A stretch of 64,000 bases of DNA from Cryoendolithus antarcticus (taxonomy: Eukaryota; Ascomycota; Dothideomycetes; Cladosporiales; Cladosporiaceae): NCBI GenBank assembly GCA_002077065.1, contig NAJO01000083.1:1-64000 (forward strand), read 5' to 3'. The notes below the pieces were generated by a model that did not search any database, had not been told where the DNA came from, and saw only the letters and a program-made list of their open reading frames with translations. Shown in pieces: positions 11,456-22,600 of this stretch (position 1 is its first letter; the number at the start of each line of letters is the position of its first letter). Made by a program: the position numbers and the translations under genes.

Positions 11456-13672
11456 TTAACTCGTGACATGCCCAGTCGGTACCCTGCGCATCTGCGGTCT
11501 GGCTACGACCTCTCCTTTGAATCGTCGTGGGTTCAGTACTGTCGTCGCTGGTGCCGCATGAATGTTCTTCGGCCGCCCAGGAGTCGGTACACATACATCG
11601 GCGTCCTCGATCTCGTCCTTTTCGACCTCTATACTGCTGTGTGCGTGGCCAACTTTCCGCGGGGGCACGATGTTCGGAGCTCCGATACGTTCATCATTAC
11701 TGAGAGGAGCGACGCTGGAAGTCCTGCCGGTCACAAAGAGTGATGTTGCTTGTTGTTGCCCGGAGGTAGCGATCGGTGAGATAAGCTCAAGGGCTTCATC
11801 GTAGGCATTCGAAGGTCTGGTTCCTCCCCCTTGATCCCATTGCGCGCTCCCATCGCTGCTCTGGCTGCCAACGATGAACCGCCGCCAGATGGCATCCGCA
11901 TCATCGTCGTTAACGATGATCGGAACCTTGGCTTCCAGTGGTGTTCTCGATATGGGCAGCACCGCCAATGCACGGATCTGTTGGAGCGACGCCGATGGCG
12001 ATTGACAGACCGCCGTATCACTGTCATCGAGGTTCCCCTCGTGAGATGTATGCACTGTGTGCATAGCGACCTGAGTACCCGCGCCGTATGGAGTCGAGAG
12101 TGACTCGCCACTGTACGGTACCTGTACGTCCAGCTCGTGGTGCCCTGCAAGTATGGTGCTGGACGACGTGTCCTCATGACGTCTATCAGACTGAAGAGCT
12201 CGACCAGATAGCTGGCTCAAATGAGCCTTACGCAAGCCAAGCATATCTTGCCAGCTTGTTCCAGGCACACTGTCGACTGAGCTAGTCTTAGGCAAGTTGC
12301 TGATCTCCAGGAAAGTTGGAGGCTGCAAAGCTTCAGGTACGTGTGGGCGAGCTTCCGTGATCGAAGTGGCGATATGTTCGCTAGAGGACGCCATAGCGAG
12401 TCGCGATGCAGCATCGTCATGCCGGCTTGGGATTCCGAGCATTGTCCGCCATTTTACTTCGTCGCTAGACTCGCCATCGCGGGTGTTGCTGTCTATGTGG
12501 GGATGCTCTTGTAACTCGCTTTGCAGCTGCAGCACTTCCGCAACGATGTGTTGCAGCGGATCATGAGGTGCTACTTCGATAGAGTTTGAATCCTGGAAGT
12601 GGAGGGGATAACTTTGAGTAACTTGGCTTCGCCGCTCGAATGCTGATGTGGAGTGTAGAGCTTGTGTAACCTCTCCATGACCCTGGCTGATATTTTGTGA
12701 GTTCGCGACCGAGCTGCTTAGGCCAGTAAACTGGGGTACAGCCATCTGACTGCCGGCTTGGGCGTACACTGAGCCTTCAAGATTTGCGCGTGGTCGTTTA
12801 GTAGGTCGCTGTGGGATCTCAACCTGATCCGCGTCAAAGACATCACCATCCATGCCGAGTAGCATCGAGTCTTCGGATTGCGCGTACTGTCGCTTGGTGG
12901 CCGAACGAAACTGTACGTCACTAGCTTCGCTAGACACTCGAGAAGCCGCAGTCTGGCTTGCAAAGGCATCGATGCCAATCTTGATCTTTATCCTGTTGTC
13001 ATCACCCTGTAAAGCGCCGCTCATGTAAGGCTCGACCAGTAGAAGGCGGTCTTCAAAGATCGGTGTAACAAGACGGCGCTGGGCAGGCATTGCCTTCTGC
13101 GACCCACTCTTGCTGATCTTCCTCCGTCGACCGATGCGATCTCGTTCACTGACTGTCGAGAACTTCATGCGAAGTGGTCTCGTAGGCGCGAGCTTCAGCC
13201 AATCACTTTGCGCCAGTAGCTTTCGCCGATTCGCCAACAGTAGAATCTCCTCGTCGTTTATGGCTCCACCGTGCGGATCGCGGTCACGGGCAGCACATCG
13301 CGAGGCTTCGCGGTCGGTGTGCGCTTCGGCAGCAACGTCGGCATGGTCCCTAGCGTCGGGCATCCTGCTCTCCCTAGTCGAGCGACAACGCTGATGCGTG
13401 ACTGTCTGTGACAGGTGATTGCTGCGCTGAAGCTCTCGGCCATGGACTGCAGGACGTCCCGGAAGAGCACTGCTCAAATGCGATTGCGATGTCGGATGTA
13501 GACGCCGGTTGAAATCTATGATACTTGGGATTTGCCAGTGGGGTGCTTGACCCGGGCTGTCTCCAGGCGGGAGATTCGCTCTGGCCTTCGCGAAATGAGC
13601 CTTTTGCTTTTGCACGACTGCATTGTTCTTCGTGGCAGCGTATCGCCGTCGCGTTCCCCCAATCCAGTCCAT
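11456..13672 (-). CDS. Uncharacterised 738-residue protein with WxxM/F motifs
   Basis: Intronless reading frame with an ATG at 13672. I do not recognise a named domain. The N-terminus (MDWIGGTRRRYA, then a Lys/Gln-rich segment QKQKAHFAKARANL) and a block near 140-185 (DEEILLLANRRKLLAQSDW, then RIGRRRKI) look structured and conserved. The remainder is Ser/Gln-rich and probably disordered. Basic clusters at 176-185 and 287-296 (IPQRPTKRPR) could be nuclear localisation signals. Three short Trp motifs recur: VKWRTMLGI at 406, TSWQDMLGL at 472 and AIWRRFIVGS at 594. A nuclear scaffold or binding protein is a guess only. The frame is far longer than chance allows at this base composition, so the gene itself is well supported. 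Confidence 0.8.
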   Translation of the reverse strand: MDWIGGTRRRYAATKNNAVVQKQKAHFAKARANLPPGDSPGQAPHWQIPSIIDFNRRLHPTSQSHLSSALPGRPAVHGRELQRSNHLSQTVTHQRCRSTRESRMPDARDHADVAAEAHTDREASRCAARDRDPHGGAINDEEILLLANRRKLLAQSDWLKLAPTRPLRMKFSTVSERDRIGRRRKISKSGSQKAMPAQRRLVTPIFEDRLLLVEPYMSGALQGDDNRIKIKIGIDAFASQTAASRVSSEASDVQFRSATKRQYAQSEDSMLLGMDGDVFDADQVEIPQRPTKRPRANLEGSVYAQAGSQMAVPQFTGLSSSVANSQNISQGHGEVTQALHSTSAFERRSQVTQSYPLHFQDSNSIEVAPHDPLQHIVAEVLQLQSELQEHPHIDSNTRDGESSDEVKWRTMLGIPSRHDDAASRLAMASSSEHIATSITEARPHVPEALQPPTFLEISNLPKTSSVDSVPGTSWQDMLGLRKAHLSQLSGRALQSDRRHEDTSSSTILAGHHELDVQVPYSGESLSTPYGAGTQVAMHTVHTSHEGNLDDSDTAVCQSPSASLQQIRALAVLPISRTPLEAKVPIIVNDDDADAIWRRFIVGSQSSDGSAQWDQGGGTRPSNAYDEALELISPIATSGQQQATSLFVTGRTSSVAPLSNDERIGAPNIVPPRKVGHAHSSIEVEKDEIEDADVCVPTPGRPKNIHAAPATTVLNPRRFKGEVVARPQMRRVPTGHVTS

Positions 13673-15119
13673 GGTGAAGCTGAAGACGTTTAGATGTGTT
13701 GGCGAGGAGGTGAGGTCTGTGTAAGCTTCGAGACGAGGTCGTACCTGGCATACGCTGTGAAGACACTACATCTGCCACTGTCTTACAACACCGCACATCA
13801 GTGACCCATATCGATTGGACAAACGAATGGTACCTCATCACGTCGACAAGTCAGAGTAGAGTAAGCAATCTGCATCGCCTGTAACGTGCTCCCTGGCCGG
13901 CCGGCTCCCTAGTCGGCCGGAACGTACATTACCCTCACTTGTTGCTGTATTGACCTAGAACGGCAATCATCCCTTTTACCGCGCCATTGCCCTAAGCACA
14001 CTGCCCTAGGCAACCCGCTTGTAGATGCACTTGATGGCTCAAGAACGTCCTCCTTACAACGCGCTGCCTTGCTGCAGCATGTACAGCGACGTACAGTTTG
14101 ACGCAGCCTTCTACGACGCCAAGCGGATCGTTACGCAGCTGTGACAACAAGATCTAGTGCGTGTCAATGAGCTGCATGATAGCTTACACCCACCAACGGC
14201 ACGGCTGCCTGGCATGCCCGATGAATCGAAGAGACGAAGTATGTTGAGACGTGGAGATGCAGCGGTAAGTCGTAGCGGCGGCGCGTCTGCGGTCGGCATG
14301 AAGTGACGCAACGCGGCATATCCGTGCAAACACGTGGGATCTCATGCGAAATCATTTACGAGGTCACATCAACGTTGCCGTCGAAACACGAATGATGAGA
14401 GGTGAAGTGCAACCATCTTGTCTTGACCACACAGGGTACACGCCATGTCGGACTGACTTCCGCATGTGTGACGTTGAAGACGGAGGCTCTCGCCGGAAAT
14501 GAGAGTTCGCAAGGACATTACTTCCAACAGAACGTCATTGGCCAATCTTCGAGCAAAGGCTTACGGTGCGGTGTTTAGTGCCGGCAGCTCCTCGCAATCT
14601 CATTGAGAATCAGCAATCTGCATAGCAGGCCATGCAACTACTCCGACAAGACCGCGTCAAAGGTGGCAGGTACGTGTCATGTCGACGAAACCTCGGTGCG
14701 TGTCAGCACACTTTCGGCAGCATCTCGCGGTGGCCTGTAGAAGGCGTATGCAAAACCGCGATAAGCTATCGGGAAGCTCACGGACTGTTTCGAGAGAAAT
14801 TCCTCGCCCCACCACAGGTCCCTCCAAAAATCCATGAGGATCTTTGGTTGGATCAGATGCAAAACACGATGAGGCCATTCTTGGCCAAGCACATGTCATG
14901 CTGCCCCGATGGTACCTGGGTCGTCATATAATACTACGGCCGGTCTCCGGCAGCCTTGTGAGCCCACTGTATCCCCATCTTTCACAACATAGCTTTCCTT
15001 CCTGTCGATATCCTTTCACAACAATTTCTTGTCATCATTCAAGCAGCCTATCCTTCAATCTTGAACCCTATACTCGTCCACGACCAACGCCACTGATCTG
15101 TGCCACACATTCTTTCGAG
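13673..15119. other. Divergent promoter region, 1.4 kb
   Basis: Lies between the starts of the 738-residue gene (-) and the HAD hydrolase gene (+). It holds a GC-rich inverted repeat at 13897-13920, a TATA-like catataata near 14926 and a pyrimidine-rich leader around 14965-15070 before the plus-strand gene. Small frames inside lack motifs. Confidence 0.4.
13897..13920. repeat. Short GC-rich inverted repeat
   Basis: Arms ccggccg (13897-13903) and cggccgg (13914-13920) are perfect reverse complements separated by 10 bases. The block also contains a partial direct repeat of gctccct. It lies about 230 bases upstream of the 738-residue gene and could bind a dimeric regulator; no function is known. 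Confidence 0.45.
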
Positions 15120-16510
15120 ATGTCCGTCCTACCACCCTCGAGACCGCGGACCTTCCGCCGCCTTAGCTCCAAAGATGCCACCGCTGCGCAGCTCAATGCT
15201 CGGTCGCCAACGGTGGTGGTGCCGCCGCAACATCTCATGGCGCCTAGCGATGCCCATGAGGTCGCTGCGGCGATGGAGCTGGCCAGACACGAACTGGAAG
15301 CATACTCAGATCCACTATCGACACCAAGCACACCTCCAAAATCCAATACGACTGACAAATACGCTTTCGCCTTCGATATCGACGGAGTCTTGATCCGAGG
15401 AGGAAGACCGATTCCAGAAGCTATTGAAGCCATGAAGGTGCTGAACGGGCAGAACGTTTACGGCGTGAAAATGTACGACATGCCCAAATGCACCAACTAG
15501 GCTCCGAGACTAACGAGACATGCAGTCCATACATCTTCGTGACCAACGGCGGCGGGAAGACCGAGCAAGAGCGCTGCATACAGCTGAGCAAGCAAATGGA
15601 GATCGAAGTCTCACCTGGACAATTCATCTGTGGCCACACCCCGATGCGCGAGATGGCAGCAAAGTACGGCACAGTCCTTGTGGTCGGCGGGGAGGGCGAG
15701 AAGTGCAGACAAGTTGCAGAAGGCTACGGATTCAAGGATGTCGTAACACCCGGCGACATCATCAAGGACAACCCAGACACCACGCCCTTCCGCAAACTCA
15801 CGAAGGAGGAGTACGACAGCTCGCGAGCTCGAGACTTCAGCAAGACAGAGATAGAGGCCATCTTCGTCTTCGCCGACTCCCGCGACTGGGCTGGTGACCA
15901 GCAGATCATCCTCGACTTGTTGCTTTCGAAGCGCGGCGTGCTGGGCACAAGATCGGAGACCTTTGACGACGGACCCCCAGTCTTCTTCTCGCACAACGAC
16001 GTCGTCTGGTCCGCCTCCCACGATCTCACACGACTGGGAATGGGCGCTTTGCGATTATCGCTGGAGGCCATGTACAAGGCAGTCACGGGCAAAGAGCTCA
16101 ACACGACCGCATATGGCAAACCCCAAATTGGCACCTTCCAATTCGCCACACGCCTACTACAGCAATGGCGTAAAGACACCCACGGCATCGACGCGCCCCC
16201 GGAAACAGTCTACTTTGTGGGCGACACGCCCGAGTCCGACATTAGAGGTACGAATGACTTCAACAAGACGAGTGAGAATACTTGGTACTCGATCTTGGTC
16301 AGGACGGGTGTGTATGAGCAAGGAACGAAGCCGAAGTTCGAGCCGAAATTCACCGCGGATCATGTGCTCGAGGCTGTGCTGCATGGTGTTGAGAGGGAGC
16401 AGCGGAAGGAGCTGAGGCAGACGCTGGAGGCGACGCAGACGGCATTGGATGAGATTGCTATCGAAGACGAGCCGACCGCTGGTGAGAAGAAGGCGCAAAA
16501 GTCGACTTAA
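15120..16510 (+). CDS. CECR5/YKR070W-type HAD-superfamily hydrolase
   Basis: Two exons, 15120-15472 and 15526-16510, with a 53-nt intron, give 445 residues. The join restores the core (DIDGVL ... VKIPYIFVTNGGGK), matching the pattern of yeast YKR070W and human CECR5/HDHD5. Motif I is FDIDGVLIRGG, the substrate-loop region follows TNGGG, and motif IV is VGDTPESDIRGTNDF near the C-terminus with its acidic metal ligands. The basic, Ser-rich first 40 residues (MSVLPPSRPRTFRR) look like a mitochondrial presequence, consistent with the location of the yeast homologue. An in-frame ATG at 14844 would add 92 residues; the start at 15120 is preferred because the upstream part looks like leader sequence. 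The substrate is unknown for the family. Confidence 0.9.
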
Positions 16511-17372
16511 GACTCCGAAGCTGCAACACAGGTATAGTTTGTTCGGCGTATGATCGTCGATTGCATTGGGCGGACTGGAAACATGGCGTTTATCTTGGAT
16601 TGGCTGACATATACCGCACGATTCGAGATATCGATAGCGCATTGCCAAGAGGCATGTGATGGATCTACTCGACTAGACTCGATAGACATACCCCATGAAG
16701 ATACATAGAGAGAGATAGAGTACATAGAAAGAGGGAATGAACAGGATGTCCTGCACATCCGATTGTCGTATTATTCTCCAGTCCTGCAGCCAGAGAAGCT
16801 ACGTGCCAGCAAAACGGGAATTCTGATCACACTACTCTCTGGCATAGTTCTGCCACATGTCCTCTGATCTACGCATCACACATCATAGTATGGATACGCG
16901 GACAGCGCTTCGTCGAGGACGAACGACGACTGAACTATTGAGCAGACGCGGGTGCATCTTCGCCTCATCGGGTGCAGTCGCCGTGTCGCGCAATTGGCCA
17001 TGATCAGACGTGGCAAGGTATTGCGATCAATCGCAGAACAGGTCGAGTGTGGACGTGAGTGTACGCAGGTCACCCGCCACTAGCCAGGCTCATGTCGCAT
17101 CGCATCTCGCATTTATCGAGTAATTGCATGATGCTCAAGGGGATTACTGGATAGCCATAGAATCTAGACTCTTGCCTCACGCACGTCGGCGTGGCTGCAG
17201 AAGTGTCACGTCACGTTATTGATCCTCCCTGGGCAGGTGCGCTGGTCAAGTGGTGAGGTGCGACCCAACTCTATGAGCTTCTCTGAACGTCACTTGCAGC
17301 TAAAGTAGTGGCGCGGTACGGTTTGCCGGGACGAAAGCGTTCCCACGTGAAACGCCAGTCTTTTGATGGTTT
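16511..17372. other. Convergent gap, HAD hydrolase and GTPase genes
   Basis: The 862 bases between two converging stop codons show no motif-bearing frame, RNA gene or repeat. Confidence 0.35.
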
Positions 17373-18834
17373 CTATGCTCGTCCGACCTTGAACGACAGT
17401 ATCTGCGCGACATGTCAGCTATGCAGTGCATCACAACGATCTTCATCTTGACAAGCAATGCACTCACATCCAACTTCCCCACCGCCACAACCTCCTCTTC
17501 ACTAACCCTCACCCCACCCACAGTCTCGACAAAAGCCAACGGCGCATCGCCCATGATCTTCCGATACACGTCCGCGACCGTGCTGCCCTTTTTGACCAAC
17601 ACGCAGTCCCTGAAGACAGCCTTCTCGTGTCCACTACTGTCCTTCTCCGCTCCGCCACCACCGCCGAAAGTAGAGATGTTCCGAACTGGGAACACTGGCA
17701 CGAGACCGAGCACGTCGGCAGCGCGAGAGAGCACTTGATTGACTCCCGTCGAGCCGAAGCGGTAGAGCACCATGTCCTTTAGGTTTGATATTCGGCTCTT
17801 CAGCTTCTCGTCTAGCTCTCTTAGTCCACCTCCATCTTCCTCGCCATTTTCTGTCAAGTCCTCTCTCGTGTCCACGAATTCGGACCCAGGCGTGTAACGG
17901 ATGTAATTCTGCTTCGCCAGCCTCCTCAAGAACACCTCACTGATCGCTGAGCACAACACTAATCGCTCAGGCGGATGCTGCTTGGCGATCTTGGCGACGT
18001 TCTTATCAGCATCCGGATGGTCGATTTTGTTCAACGCAATGACTGTTGGGAATTTCTCGTCGACGAAGCCATGGACGACTCGAGCGATGGTGTCGTTGTC
18101 CCAGTCTTGCAGTGGCTGCTTGAGGACTAGCTTATCCAGTGTTCGTGCTACGACAGCAGCAGTCGAGCCGTAGCCTGAGAATTGGCCTTGCAGTGTTTCC
18201 ACTGCAGTAGCTTTGATAGCCGTATGTCTCCGCTTCAAGCCACCCCATTTCTGCATTAAATTACCGAGAACCCAGCTCACGATCTCGGACTTCAGCCATG
18301 CAATGTCGACACTCGGATCATAGCCTCGCGTCGCCTTGCCCTCTGCGTCGGTCGTCCCGCTGACATCGACAACGTGGATCAAAGCATCGGCATGCCGGAG
18401 GTCGTCGAGAAATTTGTTGCCGAGACCTTTGCCTTCGTGAGCACCCGGGACGAGACCAGCAACGTCGAGGAGTTCGATGGGTACGCTTCGCGAGCCGGAT
18501 TGGCAGACGCCGTGGTTGGGCTTACATCGTCGCTGAAGCGGTGGAGGGTCAGTTGGTACGGAGGGTGTGTTGTTGGGCAGGGCAGTCCGCGAGCAGGCGC
18601 ATGCGATGTGAAGGTACCCGACGGCTCGATTAGGGTCTATGGTCGTGAAGGGAAAGTTGCCTGGGTGTCTGAGTCAGTCTGGTTGCTTGAGAGCTAATGC
18701 ACAGTGGCGGGCTTCGATCGATCGAAGTAGGGGGGCGCACCTACTTTCGCAGTGGTGTCGGTCAGGGAGTTCAGAGTAGTACTCTTGCCAGAGCTGGGCT
18801 TGCCGACGAGCGCGATCAATGGATCACGCGGCAT
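17373..18834 (-). CDS. OBG/YchF-like GTPase of the YGR210C type
   Basis: Three exons, 18834-18741, 18660-17468 and 17402-17373, with introns of 80 and 65 nt, give 438 residues. The P-loop GKPSSGKST sits near residues 10-19, directly after the start [10 protein letters not shown], a start typical of this family. The [14 protein letters not shown] motif (G3) and [11 protein letters not shown] (G4) follow. NKxD at G4 indicates guanine specificity, unlike the ATP-using YchF/OLA1 branch with NxxE. The C-terminal part ([20 protein letters not shown]) is a TGS-like domain, closed by a nine-codon last exon (ILSFKVGRA). A role in translation or ribosome function is inferred from the family. An upstream in-frame ATG at 18909 is less likely to be used. 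Confidence 0.9.
18712..18727. repeat. 16-base perfect palindrome inside an intron
   Basis: cttcgatcgatcgaag reads the same on both strands and lies in the first intron of the YGR210C-type GTPase gene. It could form a small hairpin in the pre-mRNA or bind a dimeric protein; neither is shown. Confidence 0.6.
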
Positions 18835-19642
18835 CTTGCGCGGTGATGGATGACTTGCAGCACGGGTAACGACAGTTGGCTGATGCTGCTCCAGATCTCG
18901 AAGGCGCAAAGGCCGTTTTGGTGACAGGCCGTGCGATCGTCACGGGCCGTCACGGCACTGCAGCCACACCTACAATGCTGCCGCCGTCAGGGGACGGATT
19001 GGATGTTGGACGAGTGTCTAGATGATCCTGCTTTCACCAATGTGCAGTTGGTCGGGAATGTGTGATGTCGTCGCACGATTGAGTGATTAGCATGTCATGG
19101 CAAGATGGAAGTGTAGCAAATATATTGCATAAGATGAGCTTCATAAATTCCCGGGACCAGTAGTACAGTCAGTTTGTAGTGCCAACGAACGTGCACCGCT
19201 CGGGGAGGGATCAGGCCTCGTGTGGGAGTGGCTTCAGGATTGTCTTGTGTACCACTAGTGTCCCTCCACACCACTGCTGCCACCAGCAAGCGTCCATAGC
19301 GAGGCGTTACCCTCGTGGCCCCTTTGCAACACGACCTGTTCTCTCACATACGGCCAGCAACTTCCACAACATTCACGGCAGTCACGGTGCGGACGTGACC
19401 CTCGGCATACCGGACGCCAACAGCTGGGAGCCACTGATCTGGGAAGACCAGACAATCCACAGGTCGTCAGTGAATACGTCTCAGCACGTCTTGAACGGAA
19501 TACCCCACGCGCCAACCCAATCGCAACCCCCTTCACCGCGCTTCCGAGACCTCCAGCGCGCCTGCCGATACCTACGTCTGAGGCGGGGACTGCCGAAGCA
19601 AGTCATGGCTGCGTAGTCGGCGAACACATAGTCCCAGCCAGC
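18835..19642. other. Divergent region before the Pom1-type kinase
   Basis: Promoter space between the GTPase start (-) and the kinase start (+). The kinase frame stays open upstream from 19642 back to about 19261, with a Pro-rich composition (TPFTALPRPPARLPIPTSE) like a disordered kinase N-terminus but no ATG. The true first exon may therefore lie further left. Confidence 0.4.
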
Positions 19643-22600
19643 ATGGACTTTGCAACTCGCTACCAACCACGCGTGCGCGCTCAGTCTTACTTGGACAGGG
19701 AGAGGAGCACGATGCCTCACGACGATTCAGGGACCGAGAGTGCGTGCAGCTACGGGCCTGTGTCTTAGCAAGGTATACTAACACAGGAAATCACAGACGA
19801 GTCGCTCCCACGCCGCAAGTTCCAGCGGACCACAGCCGAGACAGCAGCCACCGATCCCTTCCGAAAGCCATCACTTCCTGCGTCAGCATACCCGAATGGG
19901 CGACAGGTGTCAGTCAGAAGGCCGAGCGTGGGACCTGCAGGTGGAGCAGCAACAGGGCCGCCCGGGTCAAGGAGACGAAGTGTAGCTGCAAGGGAGGCCG
20001 TGCATGTGAGAGTGCCGAGTGGACCGCGGGCATATCCAGAGAGCCCTGGGAAGAGGTACGTTGTGCGGAAGTGCTATGAAAGGCGGCAGCATGGTTGAGA
20101 ATGCATAAGACGGCATGTGTATTGGGTTATGGGAAGCTTACATGACCCACAGATTCGGCAGCCAAACCTACGCCCCTTCCCCTCCAACACTCGCAGAAAC
20201 CACAAACACCGCAGCCGTGACTGCCAACCGCTCCGTCCCGCCGCAGTCAACATCGGAGCCGCTGTTCGGCAACAACAACCTCGTCCGAGCAAGCTTCGGC
20301 AATCCCTCGTCCAGCGAGGACGTCGACTCCCCAGTGACACCCGCCGAGCCAGAGCATACTAATGGCGCCTTCGACTTCGTGCCGACCCTTAACTTCGATG
20401 ATCTGCAAAACAGGCTCAGCACACGATTGGATGGTCCCACGAGCGCACTGCTAGGCGAGTTCCCCATCGCAGGGGGAGGCAGAGCACTTGCAAAAGCGGA
20501 AGAAATGCAGTACGAATCTACCATGGCAGTGCGGCCTACAAGATCGAAGCAGCCTGGGCAGGAAAGTAGTGGTGGTATGGTCAGGAGTCAGAGTTTCAGT
20601 AGGAGATTCACGGGTGGTGGCACAACCAGATCGAACGTCGGACAACCCAAGGTTCAGGAGACAGCGGCCGCGCCACCGCCTGCCAATCCCGGTTCGCGTA
20701 CGAGACGACAGAGCACCATGCCACAGACATCGACGAATGTCGGTCAGCCAATGCCCACGAATCCGGTCAGGACGCCGAGGAAATCGGTCGGTCCAGGCAT
20801 GTTCAGCGGACTCATGGATAGGAAGGGCAGCACACAGCAGCCCGCGCCCACTGTCACGGAGCCTACAAAGTCATCGCTAGCACGAGCGAGTAGCCTCAGC
20901 AAAGCTCGACGTATCACACTCGGTCCTGCAGCGGGGCCAGGTGCTGAGCCGCCGCGTCTGTCGACGTTGACAGCGACGACGCAATCACGACAGGCGAAGG
21001 TCAAGAGCTTGCAGCCTCCACCTCGTGATGCAGACCCGACTGCAGCTGTGGGCAGATCGCCCGGAAAGCCGAATATCAACCGTGCGACTACGCCATCTTC
21101 AGGCGGCAATAACAAGCGCCAGTCGATGGCAGCGTCTGGGAGAGCGAGCGGTTTGGGCGCTAGGACCATCAGCCCGACTGATGCGAGACGGCTGAAGAGG
21201 ATGTCGATGATGCAAGCGCCGCCGATGCCGACGAGTCTACCTATGCCGAAACAACCTCCTCCGCAGTCAGAAGATCAACCACCCACGAGCCGCTTGCCAG
21301 AGCTGCCTCGTCTGACACAGCCCTCGCCCAGTCTGATACCTCGGAAAGCCAGCACCAATCTCACACCAACATCCGCGAGAAACTCGCCAGAGCCACGACT
21401 ACCCTTCATGCACCAGCTAACCACCCAGTCGAGCATCCAATCACTCAACACTACGAACCTGTCGACATCTCGATTGCCAACTCCGAAGACTAGAAATCTG
21501 CACTCGAGCTCGGCACAGTATGGTGAAGGCGAAGAGATGTGGGTGCCTCCCGTGCCGGCGATACCGAAAGCATACGAGAGTCCAAAAGAGTACGAATTGC
21601 CATTCTTCTCGAATCTCAATGGGAATGGCAGCCGCAAGAGTAGCTTTGCCACAGTCAACTCGCTGCCTTACGATACGAGTGCATCTATGCAGCCGATGGA
21701 GCCACCGTCACGGACGAGCTTCGAACTTCAGACGCTCGAGACACCACGCCAGGCTATCCACAAGCGCGCGCAAACTATTGGCAGTCCGAAAGAAGCTCAT
21801 GCACCTATCATGGGAAGTTTGACGGTGAAGCAGCAGCCCGAAGCAACTGGTCGCCGCAACAATAACCTACAGCCGCTTGTTCTGCCACCCCTGAACCTTC
21901 TTCCCCTTAGCAGCTTCAGGGAAACACGTAACGCATCTTATACCAAGCTTGGCGATGGATGTGATGATCGTAGCATGTACGGAACAGCGCAAACTCCCGA
22001 ACCCATGCGACTGCCGAAGACTCCCTCGACGCCGATGACCGCCAGCAAAGCCAGCTTTTGGAAGAAGCAAGACGAGAAGAATACCGCCAACGCCGCTCGG
22101 AGCAATACCAGCCACCATATCCTCCGAGACATGATGGGCTTCGATGACTCCGTCACTCGCTTCTTCGACGATAGTGACCCGGAGACGTCGAACGGAGTAC
22201 CGATACCAGCGCAGAAGGTGCAGCAGCAGCATAGGAATGCTATCACACCTTTTGCGTCAGGCTCTCTGCCTAAGTCATCAGGCGAGTTTGCAGGCCTACG
22301 CGGTAGAGCCAGCTTGGAAGGCAGTGACGGGGAGTCGTTCAATCTGGGCGCCTACGAGAACTTGAAGCTGCAAGGGAGTCGACCGCTTGGTGCTCTCCAA
22401 GGTCCACGGCCACGGACGAGTGGCACTGCTGCAAGTTGGAAAACTGCACAGGAGACAGCTACCGCGAGCAGTCCTATCACCGACTATCTCACTCTCCCAT
22501 ATCAGCATGCTAGCAACGGCATCAACGATTCAGTGCAGAAGAAGGAAGGTGGTGGACTACGCCGGAAGCTCAGTCTCGGATGGCGACGCAGTTCTAGCAA

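Noticed and set aside
13374..13841. 155-codon minus-strand frame around the start of the 738-residue gene
   Set aside because: It overlaps the better supported frame and shows no motif of its own.
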